From: Deltaproteobacteria bacterium
Lineage (GTDB): Bacteria; Myxococcota; UBA796; SXON01
Length of the DNA: 5,387 nt
Assembly (NCBI GenBank): GCA_947483545.1
Contig: CANKNP010000341.1
Span: forward strand, 1-5,387
Direction: 5' to 3'
Part shown: piece by piece, positions 1-5,387 of the stretch
Numbering within the stretch: position 1 is the first letter of the stretch
Layout: the number at the start of each line of letters is the position of its first letter
Notes under the pieces: generated by a model
The model's input: the letters and a program-made list of their open reading frames with translations, nothing else
Database searches by the model: none
What the model was told of the DNA's origin: nothing
Position numbers and translations under genes: made by a program

Positions 1-2
1 GG

Positions 3-38
3 CGGATGGCGAGCCAACTCGGACCGCCCGCAGGATAA
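3..38 (+). CDS. possible C-terminal tail of an upstream gene (partial)
   Basis: The frame running into the window from the left reads RMASQLGPPAG and stops at TAA 36-38, nine bases before the ATG at 48. If real, it would be the end of a gene in the same operon as the SGNH hydrolase. Only eleven residues are visible and the other two frames are also open here, so this is a weak call based on tight spacing alone. The same TAA fixes the upstream limit for the start of the next gene. Confidence 0.22.
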   Translation, partial: RMASQLGPPAG

Positions 39-47
39 ACAGGCTCG

Positions 48-1442
48 ATGTGGATGCTCCTCGCTCTCGCCCTCGCTGCCGAGCCCGACTGGGCCCAACG
101 CTTCAGCGTAGGCCCCACCTTGGGTCCGCCCGCCGAAAAGTGTGAGTCCAAGGCCAAGGTTGTGCCCCCCGGCGGCCCCGACCCCGAGAGAAAGGGCGGG
201 GCCGGCGCCGATGCACCCGAGACCCCTCCGCCGGAACACCTCCGGATCAACCTCGCCCCCAACGCCGACAACCGCCACCTTGCCCCGGAGGTGCTCGCGC
301 GGCTCTCGCCGCCGGACCTCGCCAGCCTTCCGGTCGAGCCGCTGCGCGGGCGTGAGGAAGACCTCGCGGCGCTCCGCGCCCGGGTCAGCACAGCGGCGGT
401 GCTCACGCGACCGCTCAGGGTCGGCTTCTGGGGGGCGTCCCACGTCGCGGGCGAGTTTTTCACTGGGGAAGTCCGCCGCTTGCTCCAGGATCGCCACGGT
501 GACGCTGGGCACGGTTTTGTCATGCCCGCGCCGCCGTGGGATGGCTATCGGGCCAGTGACATCAACCTCTGCGCCGGCGGGGCGTGGGCCTCCGACTTCG
601 ATCAGCGTCGAAATGGTCGTCGAGACGGGCTCTATGGCCCCGCCGGCATGAGTGTCGAGTCGAACGACCCGCTGGCCTTCGGTTGGGTTGAGACAACCCG
701 AGAGAACCCGCACGGTCGTAGCGTGTCCAAGTTTGAGGTGATGTTCTACAAGCAGCCCGCCGGCGGCACGCTCCTGGCCCAGGTGGATGAGCAGCCCCCA
801 ATCGAGATCCTGACCGCAGGCGAGGGCCCGGGGGTCGCGCTGATTCGGGTGGCTGATGGCCCGCACCGCCTGCGCATCGCACCCAAAGGGGATGGTCCGG
901 TGCGGATATTTGGCGTCAACCTGGAGCGCGATGGACAGGGGGTGGTCGTCGACGCGATGGGGGTCAGCGGCAAGACGGCCTCATCGTGGATGAGGTGGGA
1001 CTCGGATTTGATGGCGGGCTACCTGGCGAGGCGCCAGGTGGACATCGTTGTGATGGCCTACGGCACCAACGAGGCGAACGATCGGTCGATGACCGACGAC
1101 GCCTACCGCGCCAGCCTTCGGCGGAGCCTGACGCGGATGCGGGAGCTGCTCTCCGACGCCGAGTGTGTGCTCATCGGCCCGTCGGACCGGGGCAAAAAGG
1201 TCAAGGGCACGCTGTTCCAGATCTGGGCGCCCACGTCGACGATCGCGGCCGTTCAACGTGAGATCGGCCCTGAGTTCGGCTGTGTCACCTGGGATCTGCA
1301 GGCCGCGACGGGTGGCCCGGGCAGCGTGTTCGGCTGGCGGGCCGCCGATCCCACGCTGATGGCGCAGGACCTTATTCACTTTTCTGCGGCAGGTTACCGG
1401 GAGTTGGGGAGACGCTTCGTGGGCCAGCTCTTTGGGGGCTGA
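48..1442 (+). CDS. exported SGNH/GDSL-family hydrolase (esterase-like)
   Basis: Predicted serine esterase of the SGNH fold, 464 residues. Residues 1-11 form a short hydrophobic leader without a basic n-region, so export is likely but unproven. Residues about 30-65 are a Pro/Gly-rich linker and the catalytic domain follows. Block I is WGASH (128-132) with candidate nucleophile Ser131; the usual Asp of GDSH is Ala. The Block II glycine lies in GVSGKTASSW (305-314), Block III is YGTNEAN (338-344) with oxyanion Asn341, and Block V is DLIH (441-444), giving Asp441/His444. Residues about 200-295, between blocks I and II, look like an inserted beta-sandwich. This layout resembles peptidoglycan or polysaccharide O-acetylesterases of the Ape1 type, but the substrate cannot be read. 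An in-frame TAA at 36-38 excludes earlier starts. ATG 54 is a possible alternative because AGG at 41-43 is better spaced for it. The gene converges on the radical SAM gene. Confidence 0.85.
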   Translation: MWMLLALALAAEPDWAQRFSVGPTLGPPAEKCESKAKVVPPGGPDPERKGGAGADAPETPPPEHLRINLAPNADNRHLAPEVLARLSPPDLASLPVEPLRGREEDLAALRARVSTAAVLTRPLRVGFWGASHVAGEFFTGEVRRLLQDRHGDAGHGFVMPAPPWDGYRASDINLCAGGAWASDFDQRRNGRRDGLYGPAGMSVESNDPLAFGWVETTRENPHGRSVSKFEVMFYKQPAGGTLLAQVDEQPPIEILTAGEGPGVALIRVADGPHRLRIAPKGDGPVRIFGVNLERDGQGVVVDAMGVSGKTASSWMRWDSDLMAGYLARRQVDIVVMAYGTNEANDRSMTDDAYRASLRRSLTRMRELLSDAECVLIGPSDRGKKVKGTLFQIWAPTSTIAAVQREIGPEFGCVTWDLQAATGGPGSVFGWRAADPTLMAQDLIHFSAAGYRELGRRFVGQLFGG

Positions 1443-1445
1443 CCC

Positions 1446-1464
1446 TCGGGCCGCGGGGCCCCGA
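1446..1464. terminator. GC-rich hairpin between convergent genes, possible bidirectional terminator
   Basis: The 23-base gap between the two convergent stop codons holds TCGGG (1446-1450) pairing with CCCGA (1460-1464). Two more pairs form if one C is bulged, leaving a GCGG loop. It also contains the perfect palindrome CGGGGCCCCG (1454-1463). There is no T-run on either side, so it is not a classical intrinsic terminator. Its position is the main argument for a role in ending transcription. Confidence 0.35.
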
Positions 1465-1465
1465 C

Positions 1466-2947
1466 TCAGTGCGCCGCGTGGTGGTGATCCCCGCGGATGT
1501 TGGCGAAGTCCTTGAGGTGGCCCCAGATCGCCGTGGCGCCGCGGCGCATGTAGTCCAGGTCCTCGATGCTGCGCATGTTCTTGAGTTGGTGCATCAGGAA
1601 ACGCGGTTCAAGGAAGATCTTGTAGAACTGCCCCGCCATCTGCACCACCTCCTGCTGATCCATGTCGGTGAGGACACACGCGGGCTCGGTCATGTCGTAA
1701 CGGTCGTAGTCTTTCGGATCGAAACGAATCCATCCGTTCTTCTGACACAAGTCGAACAGCGGGGTGCCTGGATAGGGCATTACCACCGTCGCCTGGAGGT
1801 GGTGGGCGTAGCCGTTGAGCATGAGGTACCGGGCGAGCTGAAGGGTCTCGTACGCGTCCTCCTTCGTCTCCCACGGATATCCGACCATCATCGTCAGGTG
1901 TGGCTGGAGCCCGGCCGCGGAGGCCATCTTGCAGCCCTCTACGATCTGTTCGCGGGTCAGGGTCTTGTCGAGGATGTCGATGGTGCGCTCGGACGCGGAC
2001 TCGATACCGAGGATCAACTTCCGGAAGCCGGCTTTCTTCATCAAGTGGACGTTCTTCTCGGTGAAGTAGTCGAAGCGGAAGTTGCAGTCGAAGACCGCCT
2101 TCTCCGGGATCTTCCGGTCGATCATCTCGTTACACAACCGGGTCAGCCAGTTGCCGGTGGGCAGGGCGCCGGTGTCGTCGAAGATGTTGCGTGCGCCATA
2201 ACGCTGGATCAACATCTCCATTTCGGTGGCCAGCCGCTCGGGGCTCACGGTGCGGAACTTGGGGTAGGTGACGGTCCACGAGCAGAAGGTGCAGCGGCCG
2301 TAGGGGCAGTCCCGACCCGCCATCGTCCACATGAACGGGAGCCGCAACTTCCATTTTTCGAAGTAGAGGTGTGCCTTGGTGAGATCACGGTCCCAGAAAG
2401 GCAGCTCCTCGAGGTTGCCCTCCTGGGAGTAGGGGCCGGTGTTGGCGTGGGTGCCGTCGTCCTGGCGCCACCAGATGCCCGTGCCCAGCTTGTCACCTTT
2501 GGACATGTGGTCCACGATGCTCATCAGCGAAAAGTCGTAGTCGCCGCCGGTGATGCAGAAGTCGGTCTTGGACTGTTCCAAGGTCTCCGCCGGGTTGCCG
2601 GCGATATGATCACCGAACAGCACACACTTCGCGCCGGGCACTCGGCTCTTGATGTCATCGACGATCTGCCAGTGGCGCTTGACCACGGGCGCCTTGGTCT
2701 CCATCGCCACGAGGTCGGGCTTGAAGTCTTCCAGGATCCGATTGAACTGGGGCCAGCTCTTCTTTTCCGCGATGCAGTCTACCCAGTGCACCTCGTGGCC
2801 CCGGCTCGCGATCAGGGTCGCCGCGGAGGCAGGCACGCAAGGGTAGAGGTAACTCGGCTCGTGGAACCATTGAAACTGACGGTTCTGCGTGAGCATGGGG
2901 CTGCCCTTGGCGGACTCGATCGGGGGGTAGCAGACCAGTACACGCAT
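1466..2947 (-). CDS. B12-binding-type radical SAM enzyme, function unknown
   Basis: Class B-like radical SAM protein, 493 residues. The N-terminal Rossmann-like domain (about 1-170) fits the cobalamin-binding fold: MRVLVCYPPIE at the start, VLFGDHIAG (109-117) in the place of the usual GG-x-H loop, then ITGGDYDFSL (132-141). The radical SAM core (about 205-420) has DCPYGRCTFCSW (213-224), with cluster ligands Cys214, Cys219 and Cys222 spaced CX4CX2C rather than CX3CX2C. It also has LGIESASERTIDIL (313-326) for SAM binding, MVGYPWETKED (354-364) and PYPGTPLF (391-398). The C-terminus is His-rich (DHHHAAH). Known members of this superfamily do methylations, ring closures and other radical chemistry on lipids, pigments or peptides; no substrate can be assigned here. 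The frame stays open upstream to 3115, but ATG 2947 begins the domain and has AGGAG five bases before it. The gene is monocistronic within the window. Confidence 0.9.
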   Translation of the reverse strand: MRVLVCYPPIESAKGSPMLTQNRQFQWFHEPSYLYPCVPASAATLIASRGHEVHWVDCIAEKKSWPQFNRILEDFKPDLVAMETKAPVVKRHWQIVDDIKSRVPGAKCVLFGDHIAGNPAETLEQSKTDFCITGGDYDFSLMSIVDHMSKGDKLGTGIWWRQDDGTHANTGPYSQEGNLEELPFWDRDLTKAHLYFEKWKLRLPFMWTMAGRDCPYGRCTFCSWTVTYPKFRTVSPERLATEMEMLIQRYGARNIFDDTGALPTGNWLTRLCNEMIDRKIPEKAVFDCNFRFDYFTEKNVHLMKKAGFRKLILGIESASERTIDILDKTLTREQIVEGCKMASAAGLQPHLTMMVGYPWETKEDAYETLQLARYLMLNGYAHHLQATVVMPYPGTPLFDLCQKNGWIRFDPKDYDRYDMTEPACVLTDMDQQEVVQMAGQFYKIFLEPRFLMHQLKNMRSIEDLDYMRRGATAIWGHLKDFANIRGDHHHAAH

Positions 2948-2952
2948 CAACA

Positions 2953-2957
2953 CTCCT
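2953..2957 (-). promoter_or_regulatory. Shine-Dalgarno site deciding the radical SAM start
   Basis: On the minus strand AGGAG lies five bases before ATG 2947. It is the strongest ribosome binding site seen in the window. It rules against the in-frame ATG at 3115, which would add 56 low-complexity residues and overlap the divergent gene. Confidence 0.75.
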
Positions 2958-2968
2958 GAGGGTGGTGC

Positions 2969-2998
2969 ATGTTTGCCACTTCCTGTGGGGGGCGTCAA
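2969..2998 (-). promoter_or_regulatory. candidate promoter of the radical SAM gene
   Basis: Minus strand TTGACG (2998-2993) matches the -35 consensus in five of six bases. An AAACAT hexamer (2974-2969) follows after 18 bases and is a poor -10 match. It would start transcription close upstream of the AGGAG site. The region 2948-3104 is a 157-base divergent spacer. I found no convincing promoter for the plus-strand pair in it, although TACTAA at 3038-3043 is a lone -10-like hexamer without a matching -35. Confidence 0.28.
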
Positions 2999-3104
2999 CG
3001 TTGTTCGAGTCGGTGAATGCCGGGCGGTGGCCCCACGTACTAACGGCGCGGTCGGGGCCGCCCGATGAGACTTCGACGGCCACTCCCCCGACCCCGGAGC
3101 CCCT

Positions 3105-3611
3105 ATGGAGCCCACGACCTTCGCCGCCGCCTTCGGACTCGCACTCCTGCTCGCGAGCTCCTGCGGACTTCGTGCCTTCCTCGCGCCGTTTTTCCTGTCC
3201 GCCGCTGCCTATGAGGGCTATGTCTCCCTCCCCGCTGAGCTCGCCTGGATGGGCTCGCCGCTGGCGGTGGCCACTTTCTCCCTCGCGATCATCCTTGAGG
3301 TCGTCGCCGACAAGGTTCCGTTGATCGACCACAGCTTCGACGCCTTGCACGTGGTGATCAAGCCGGTGCTGGGCGCGCTCGCGGGCGTCGCAATCGTCGG
3401 TCCCGACGCGCCGGTGGTGGGTGCGGTGGCCGCGATGGCGGGTGGCGGGCTCCTTGCGGGCGGCGCCCACCTGGCGAAAGCCAGCGTTCGGGTTGGCTCA
3501 ACCGCGACCACGCTGGGCTCCGGGAACTGGGTGCTGTCGCTGCTCGAGGATGGCCTCGCACTGGCGCTGGCGGGCGGGGTGACCGCGGCCGCGGCGTGGT
3601 ATCAGGGCTGA
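3105..3611 (+). CDS. DUF4126 family membrane protein
   Basis: Small integral inner-membrane protein of 168 residues with no known biochemical role. It carries the recognisable family pattern: SCGLRAFLAPF (19-29), EVVADKVPLIDHSFDALH (65-82) followed by IKPVLGAL (85-92), and a C-terminal stretch with HLAKASVRVGSTATTLGSGN (122-141) and SLLEDG (145-150). Hydrophobic segments lie at about 5-34, 52-69, 85-121 (probably two passes) and 150-165, so four to five membrane passes are likely. The length is typical for the family. The start ATG is supported by GGAG at 3096-3099, five bases upstream. It reads divergently from the radical SAM gene, and its stop is 16 bases before the MFS transporter start, so the two are probably co-transcribed. 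The conserved charged residues in EVVADK and LLEDG suggest a functional pore or active patch, but this is inference. Confidence 0.88.
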   Translation: MEPTTFAAAFGLALLLASSCGLRAFLAPFFLSAAAYEGYVSLPAELAWMGSPLAVATFSLAIILEVVADKVPLIDHSFDALHVVIKPVLGALAGVAIVGPDAPVVGAVAAMAGGGLLAGGAHLAKASVRVGSTATTLGSGNWVLSLLEDGLALALAGGVTAAAAWYQG

Positions 3612-3627
3612 TCCTCCCCGCCCTCCT

Positions 3628-4827
3628 TTGCCCCCTCTCTGGCTCCTGTCCCTTTTCTATACCTTCTACCTGGGTGCCCTGGGTGCGGCGGTCCCCTTCA
3701 TGGGCGCGCACATGCGCGCGCTGGGGCTCTCGGGCTGGGAGTTGGGGCTCCTCTTCACCTTGCCCCCGCTGGGTAGGCTCCTCGTCGCGCCCCCGTTAGC
3801 GGCGTTGGCCGACCGTTATCAGCGTGCAGGCTCGTTGATACGGGCTGGTACCGCGGTGAGTGCGCTCGGGGCGGTGGCGCTGTGGGCGGCGACTGGCCCG
3901 GTGAGCGCCGGCCTGGCGTTGGCGCTCCTCTTCACGGGGAGGACCGCGCCGTCCCCGGCATTAGATGCGTTGGTCCTGGATACCTTGCGGGCGAAGGGTT
4001 TCGGCGTCGAGCGTTATGGCCGCGTGCGGCTCTGGGGTTCGGTCGGCTTCATGGCGGCGGCGGCCCTCGCGGCGTGGTTGGAGGCGCCGATGGCCCTCGG
4101 CGCGCTCCTGGCGTCGTGGGTGGCGGTGCTCGCTTGGACGCTCCCCGCGCGCGCTGCGCCGCGGCCGCTGCCGGTGTGGCCCGCCCTGGCCCGCCTTGCG
4201 CATGACCCGGTTTTGGGGCCCTTTCTCCTGTGTTTTGGCCTACAGGGCATGGCGCTGTCGGTCTACGACGCGTTCTTTTCGGTGCATGTCGCGGCGCTCG
4301 GGCTGCCGGTCGGGGTGACCGCCGGGGCGATCCTGCTCGGGGTGATGGCCGAAATCCTGGTGATGGCGCTGGCCCAACGGATTTTTTCGAGGATCGCGCC
4401 GGCGGATGTGCTCGGACTCGCCGTGCTCGTGAGCGTGCCGCGTTGGCTGCTGACCGCGTGGTCGGCGGATCCTTGGGTGCTCGCGGGGGTACAGGCGCTT
4501 CACGGCTTGAGTTTCGGCGGCTTCTGGATCGCGGGGGTGCAGCTCATGAGCCAGCGCGCGCCGCGGGAGGTGGCGACGGCGGCCCAGAGCCTGCTGGTGG
4601 CAGCGGCGTATGGCATCGGGGCGTTGGGGGGCGCGATGTTGGCCGGGGCGCTCGACGAGGCGGCGGGGACCGCGGCGATCTTCTACGGAATGGCCGCTGT
4701 CTCGTGCTCTGCGGCGTTGGTATGGATCCGCTTTCGACGACGGCTATCCGCGGAGAGAACGGGGGAGGGGACCGGTGCGCCCGCCCAGGTGTCGGCGGCA
4801 GTCGCCCCCGGACGGGGCCGGGGCTGA
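3628..4827 (+). CDS. MFS transporter, HcaT / MFS_1_like type
   Basis: Predicted twelve-helix major facilitator superfamily permease, 399 residues, substrate unknown. The first helix (LFYTFYLGALGAAVPF, 9-24) runs into GLSGWELGLLFTLPPLGRLL (33-52) and LADR (60-63), the usual loop 2-3 region. YGRVRLWGSVGF (130-141) is the hallmark of the HcaT / LacY-related MFS_1_like group. PRWLL (271-275) and QALHGLSFGGFWIAG (289-303) match its C-terminal half. The cytoplasmic loop lies at about 172-195, and residues 369-399 are a charged then Ala/Gly-rich tail. The start is TTG 3628: an in-frame TGA at 3580-3582 and no ATG or GTG between them leave it as the only standard start that keeps helix 1. ATG 3700 would delete it. 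No Shine-Dalgarno sequence precedes TTG, so coupling to the DUF4126 gene is likely. Members move nucleosides, sugars or aromatic acids with protons; none can be chosen here. Confidence 0.88.
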   Translation: MPPLWLLSLFYTFYLGALGAAVPFMGAHMRALGLSGWELGLLFTLPPLGRLLVAPPLAALADRYQRAGSLIRAGTAVSALGAVALWAATGPVSAGLALALLFTGRTAPSPALDALVLDTLRAKGFGVERYGRVRLWGSVGFMAAAALAAWLEAPMALGALLASWVAVLAWTLPARAAPRPLPVWPALARLAHDPVLGPFLLCFGLQGMALSVYDAFFSVHVAALGLPVGVTAGAILLGVMAEILVMALAQRIFSRIAPADVLGLAVLVSVPRWLLTAWSADPWVLAGVQALHGLSFGGFWIAGVQLMSQRAPREVATAAQSLLVAAAYGIGALGGAMLAGALDEAAGTAAIFYGMAAVSCSAALVWIRFRRRLSAERTGEGTGAPAQVSAAVAPGRGRG

Positions 4828-5069
4828 GGCCTGCTTGAGCCCTCGGGCGTGGGGCGCGTCAGGGCGACCGATACGCGGCGCGTAGCGCCGGTCCCGCCGG
4901 GAGCCGGAGGCGACGCGGCGGGACCGAGGCCGCCCCGGAGGGCAGACCCGAGCCGAGGGCGAAGCCCGCGGAGAGGGCGGCCCGGAGGGAGCCGGCGGCC
5001 GAGCGGAGCGGGGGCCCGCCCCGGGCCGAAGGCACGGGGGACGCCCAGAAACGCTGGCGACCCGCCCGA
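4828..5069. other. GC-rich spacer between convergent genes
   Basis: This 242-base region separates the MFS stop from the DUF5989 stop. Small open frames cross it on both strands, but their translations are Arg/Pro/Gly-rich without domain character, so I call it non-coding. GGGCT (4821-4825) and AGCCC (4838-4842) can form a small hairpin over the MFS stop codon. CCAG (5045-5048) and CTGG (5054-5057) form another just past the DUF5989 stop. Neither has a T-run. The centre is the inverted-repeat cluster annotated separately. Confidence 0.6.
4876..5027. repeat. cluster of nested inverted repeats (structured intergenic element)
   Basis: Five perfect inverted repeats lie in 152 bases. CGGCGC/GCGCCG is at 4876-4881 and 4885-4890. 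An 11-base pair of arms (CGGTCCCGCCG / CGGCGGGACCG) is at 4889-4899 and 4916-4926. An 8-base pair (GGCCGCCC / GGGCGGCC) is at 4928-4935 and 4975-4982. GGGC-GAA-GCCC is at 4957-4967. GGCCC/GGGCC is at 5013-5017 and 5023-5027. The 11-bp and 8-bp helices are one base apart and could stack. The 8-bp arms enclose smaller hairpins, including GGG-CAGA-CCC at 4940-4949. A nine-base direct repeat CCCGGAGGG recurs at 4934-4942 and 4981-4989. Candidates are a bidirectional terminator, a REP/BIME-like dispersed element or a structured RNA. Chance pairing in very GC-rich DNA explains the small stems but not easily the 11-bp one. Confidence 0.6.
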
Positions 5070-5261
5070 CTACAGGGCGTAGATGAAGGGCAGCACCGGG
5101 CTCGCTTCGGCGAACAGGATGAATCCGACCATCGCCAGGAGAACCAGCACGATAGGCGTCATCCACCAGATCTTTTCGTGGACGATGAAATCCCAGAACT
5201 CCGCGAGGATGCCCTTTTGCGCGGTGGGGAGCTGCGGCGGGTTGGAAGGATTGCTGCTCAT
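5070..5261 (-). CDS. DUF5989 family small membrane protein
   Basis: Small single-pass membrane protein of 63 residues. Residues 1-17 are a Ser/Asn/Pro-rich cytoplasmic or linker stretch. The family core follows: GILAEFWDFIVHEKIWW (17-33), a hydrophobic helix (about 35-51), then SPVLPFIYAL (54-63) at the extreme C-terminus, which is the characteristic PFIY ending. From general knowledge, DUF5989 proteins are often encoded beside carbamoyltransferase and SxtJ-like membrane genes in surface polysaccharide or secondary-metabolite loci. Any such partner would lie beyond the right edge. ATG 5261 was chosen because the core begins soon after it; the frame stays open to the window edge, but the upstream translation looks non-coding. 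No clear Shine-Dalgarno site precedes ATG 5261, which overlaps the stop of another open frame as ATGA. The gene converges on the MFS transporter. Confidence 0.75.
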   Translation of the reverse strand: MSSNPSNPPQLPTAQKGILAEFWDFIVHEKIWWMTPIVLVLLAMVGFILFAEASPVLPFIYAL

Positions 5262-5387
5262 GGCCGGATCATGCCACAAGTAGCGGCGTCCGGAAAGAGG
5301 CGAGGGGAGGAAGAGGGGGATATCGGCCTCATTGGAGGCGCCTTGTTGCCGATCACGCTGTTGCCGATCACTGTGGATGAGCACCCA
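5262..5387 (-). other. region upstream of the DUF5989 gene, possibly with the tail of a partner gene
   Basis: Three readings of the minus strand are possible. One frame stops at TGA 5370-5368 after GAHPQ and could be the end of an upstream gene, leaving a 106-base spacer. A second frame is open from the edge and ends at TGA 5260-5258, overlapping the DUF5989 ATG by ATGA as in coupled operons, but its translation is Ser/Pro-rich and unrecognised. The third is an extension of the DUF5989 frame itself. The sequence shown cannot decide between them. Confidence 0.3.
5344..5373. repeat. two-copy 15-bp tandem direct repeat
   Basis: TGTTGCCGATCAC occurs at 5344-5356 and again at 5359-5371, giving a 15-base period with 13 identical bases. 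On the minus strand it precedes the DUF5989 start by about 85-115 bases. It could be a pair of regulator half-sites, a small repeat inside an upstream coding end, or a replication-slippage product. Confidence 0.6.

Noticed and set aside
1469..2959. Full-length open frame of 496 codons antisense to the radical SAM gene
   Set aside because: Long antisense frames are common in GC-rich genes. The translation is rich in Val, Leu, Gly and His without any motif, while the minus strand encodes a clear radical SAM protein.
2948..3115. N-terminal extension of the radical SAM gene to ATG 3115
   Set aside because: The added residues are low complexity, overlap the DUF4126 start and lack a ribosome binding site, whereas ATG 2947 has AGGAG and begins the domain.
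2655..3470. 271-residue minus-strand frame
   Set aside because: It overlaps both the radical SAM and DUF4126 genes in other frames, and its Arg/Gly/Glu-rich translation has no domain.
4230..4838. 202-residue plus-strand frame inside the MFS gene
   Set aside because: Gly/Arg/Ala-rich shadow of the transporter, which has clear family motifs in its own frame.
4876..5027. CRISPR array
   Set aside because: The repeats are inverted and of different lengths, with no regular direct repeat-spacer pattern and no cas gene nearby.
4849..5082. 77-residue plus-strand frame through the inverted-repeat cluster
   Set aside because: The composition is almost entirely Arg, Gly and Pro and follows from the repeats; it runs into the DUF5989 gene.
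4744..5166. 140-residue minus-strand frame across the intergenic element
   Set aside because: Arg/Pro/Ser-rich translation typical of GC-rich shadow frames; it overlaps the MFS end and the DUF5989 gene.
5262..5285. Sigma-54 promoter suggested by TGGCAT before DUF5989
   Set aside because: The -12 element (TTGC-like) is missing at the required spacing.

Overview
This is a GC-rich, gene-dense bacterial window of 5,387 bases with five protein-coding genes. Base composition, third-position GC bias and the gene families suggest a deltaproteobacterial or myxobacterial-type genome (Myxococcota, Desulfobacterota or a neighbour). This is inference only, because no rRNA or marker gene is present. No tRNA, rRNA, CRISPR array, insertion sequence or integrase was seen.

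Left part: a predicted exported SGNH/GDSL hydrolase (48-1442, +) converges, across only 23 bases holding a GC-rich hairpin, on a cobalamin-binding-type radical SAM enzyme (1466-2947, -). The latter has an unusually spaced CX4CX2C cluster motif. It fires leftward from a 157-base divergent intergenic region that it shares with the next gene pair.

Right part: a DUF4126 membrane protein (3105-3611, +) is followed after 16 bases by an MFS transporter of the HcaT / MFS_1_like type (3628-4827, +). The transporter starts with TTG and has no visible Shine-Dalgarno sequence, so the two probably form a translationally coupled pair. A DUF5989-type single-pass membrane protein (5070-5261, -) points back at them. 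The 242 bases between these convergent genes hold a dense cluster of inverted repeats with perfect arms up to 11 bp. This is the most structured non-coding DNA in the window.

Functional picture: the genes do not form one pathway that can be read from sequence alone. SGNH hydrolases and DUF5989 proteins are both, from general knowledge, often found near cell-surface polysaccharide modification genes, so the window may lie in or beside such a region. The radical SAM enzyme has no identifiable substrate gene beside it. I see no clear, previously undescribed multi-gene system. The best leads are the structured intergenic element and the orphan radical SAM enzyme.
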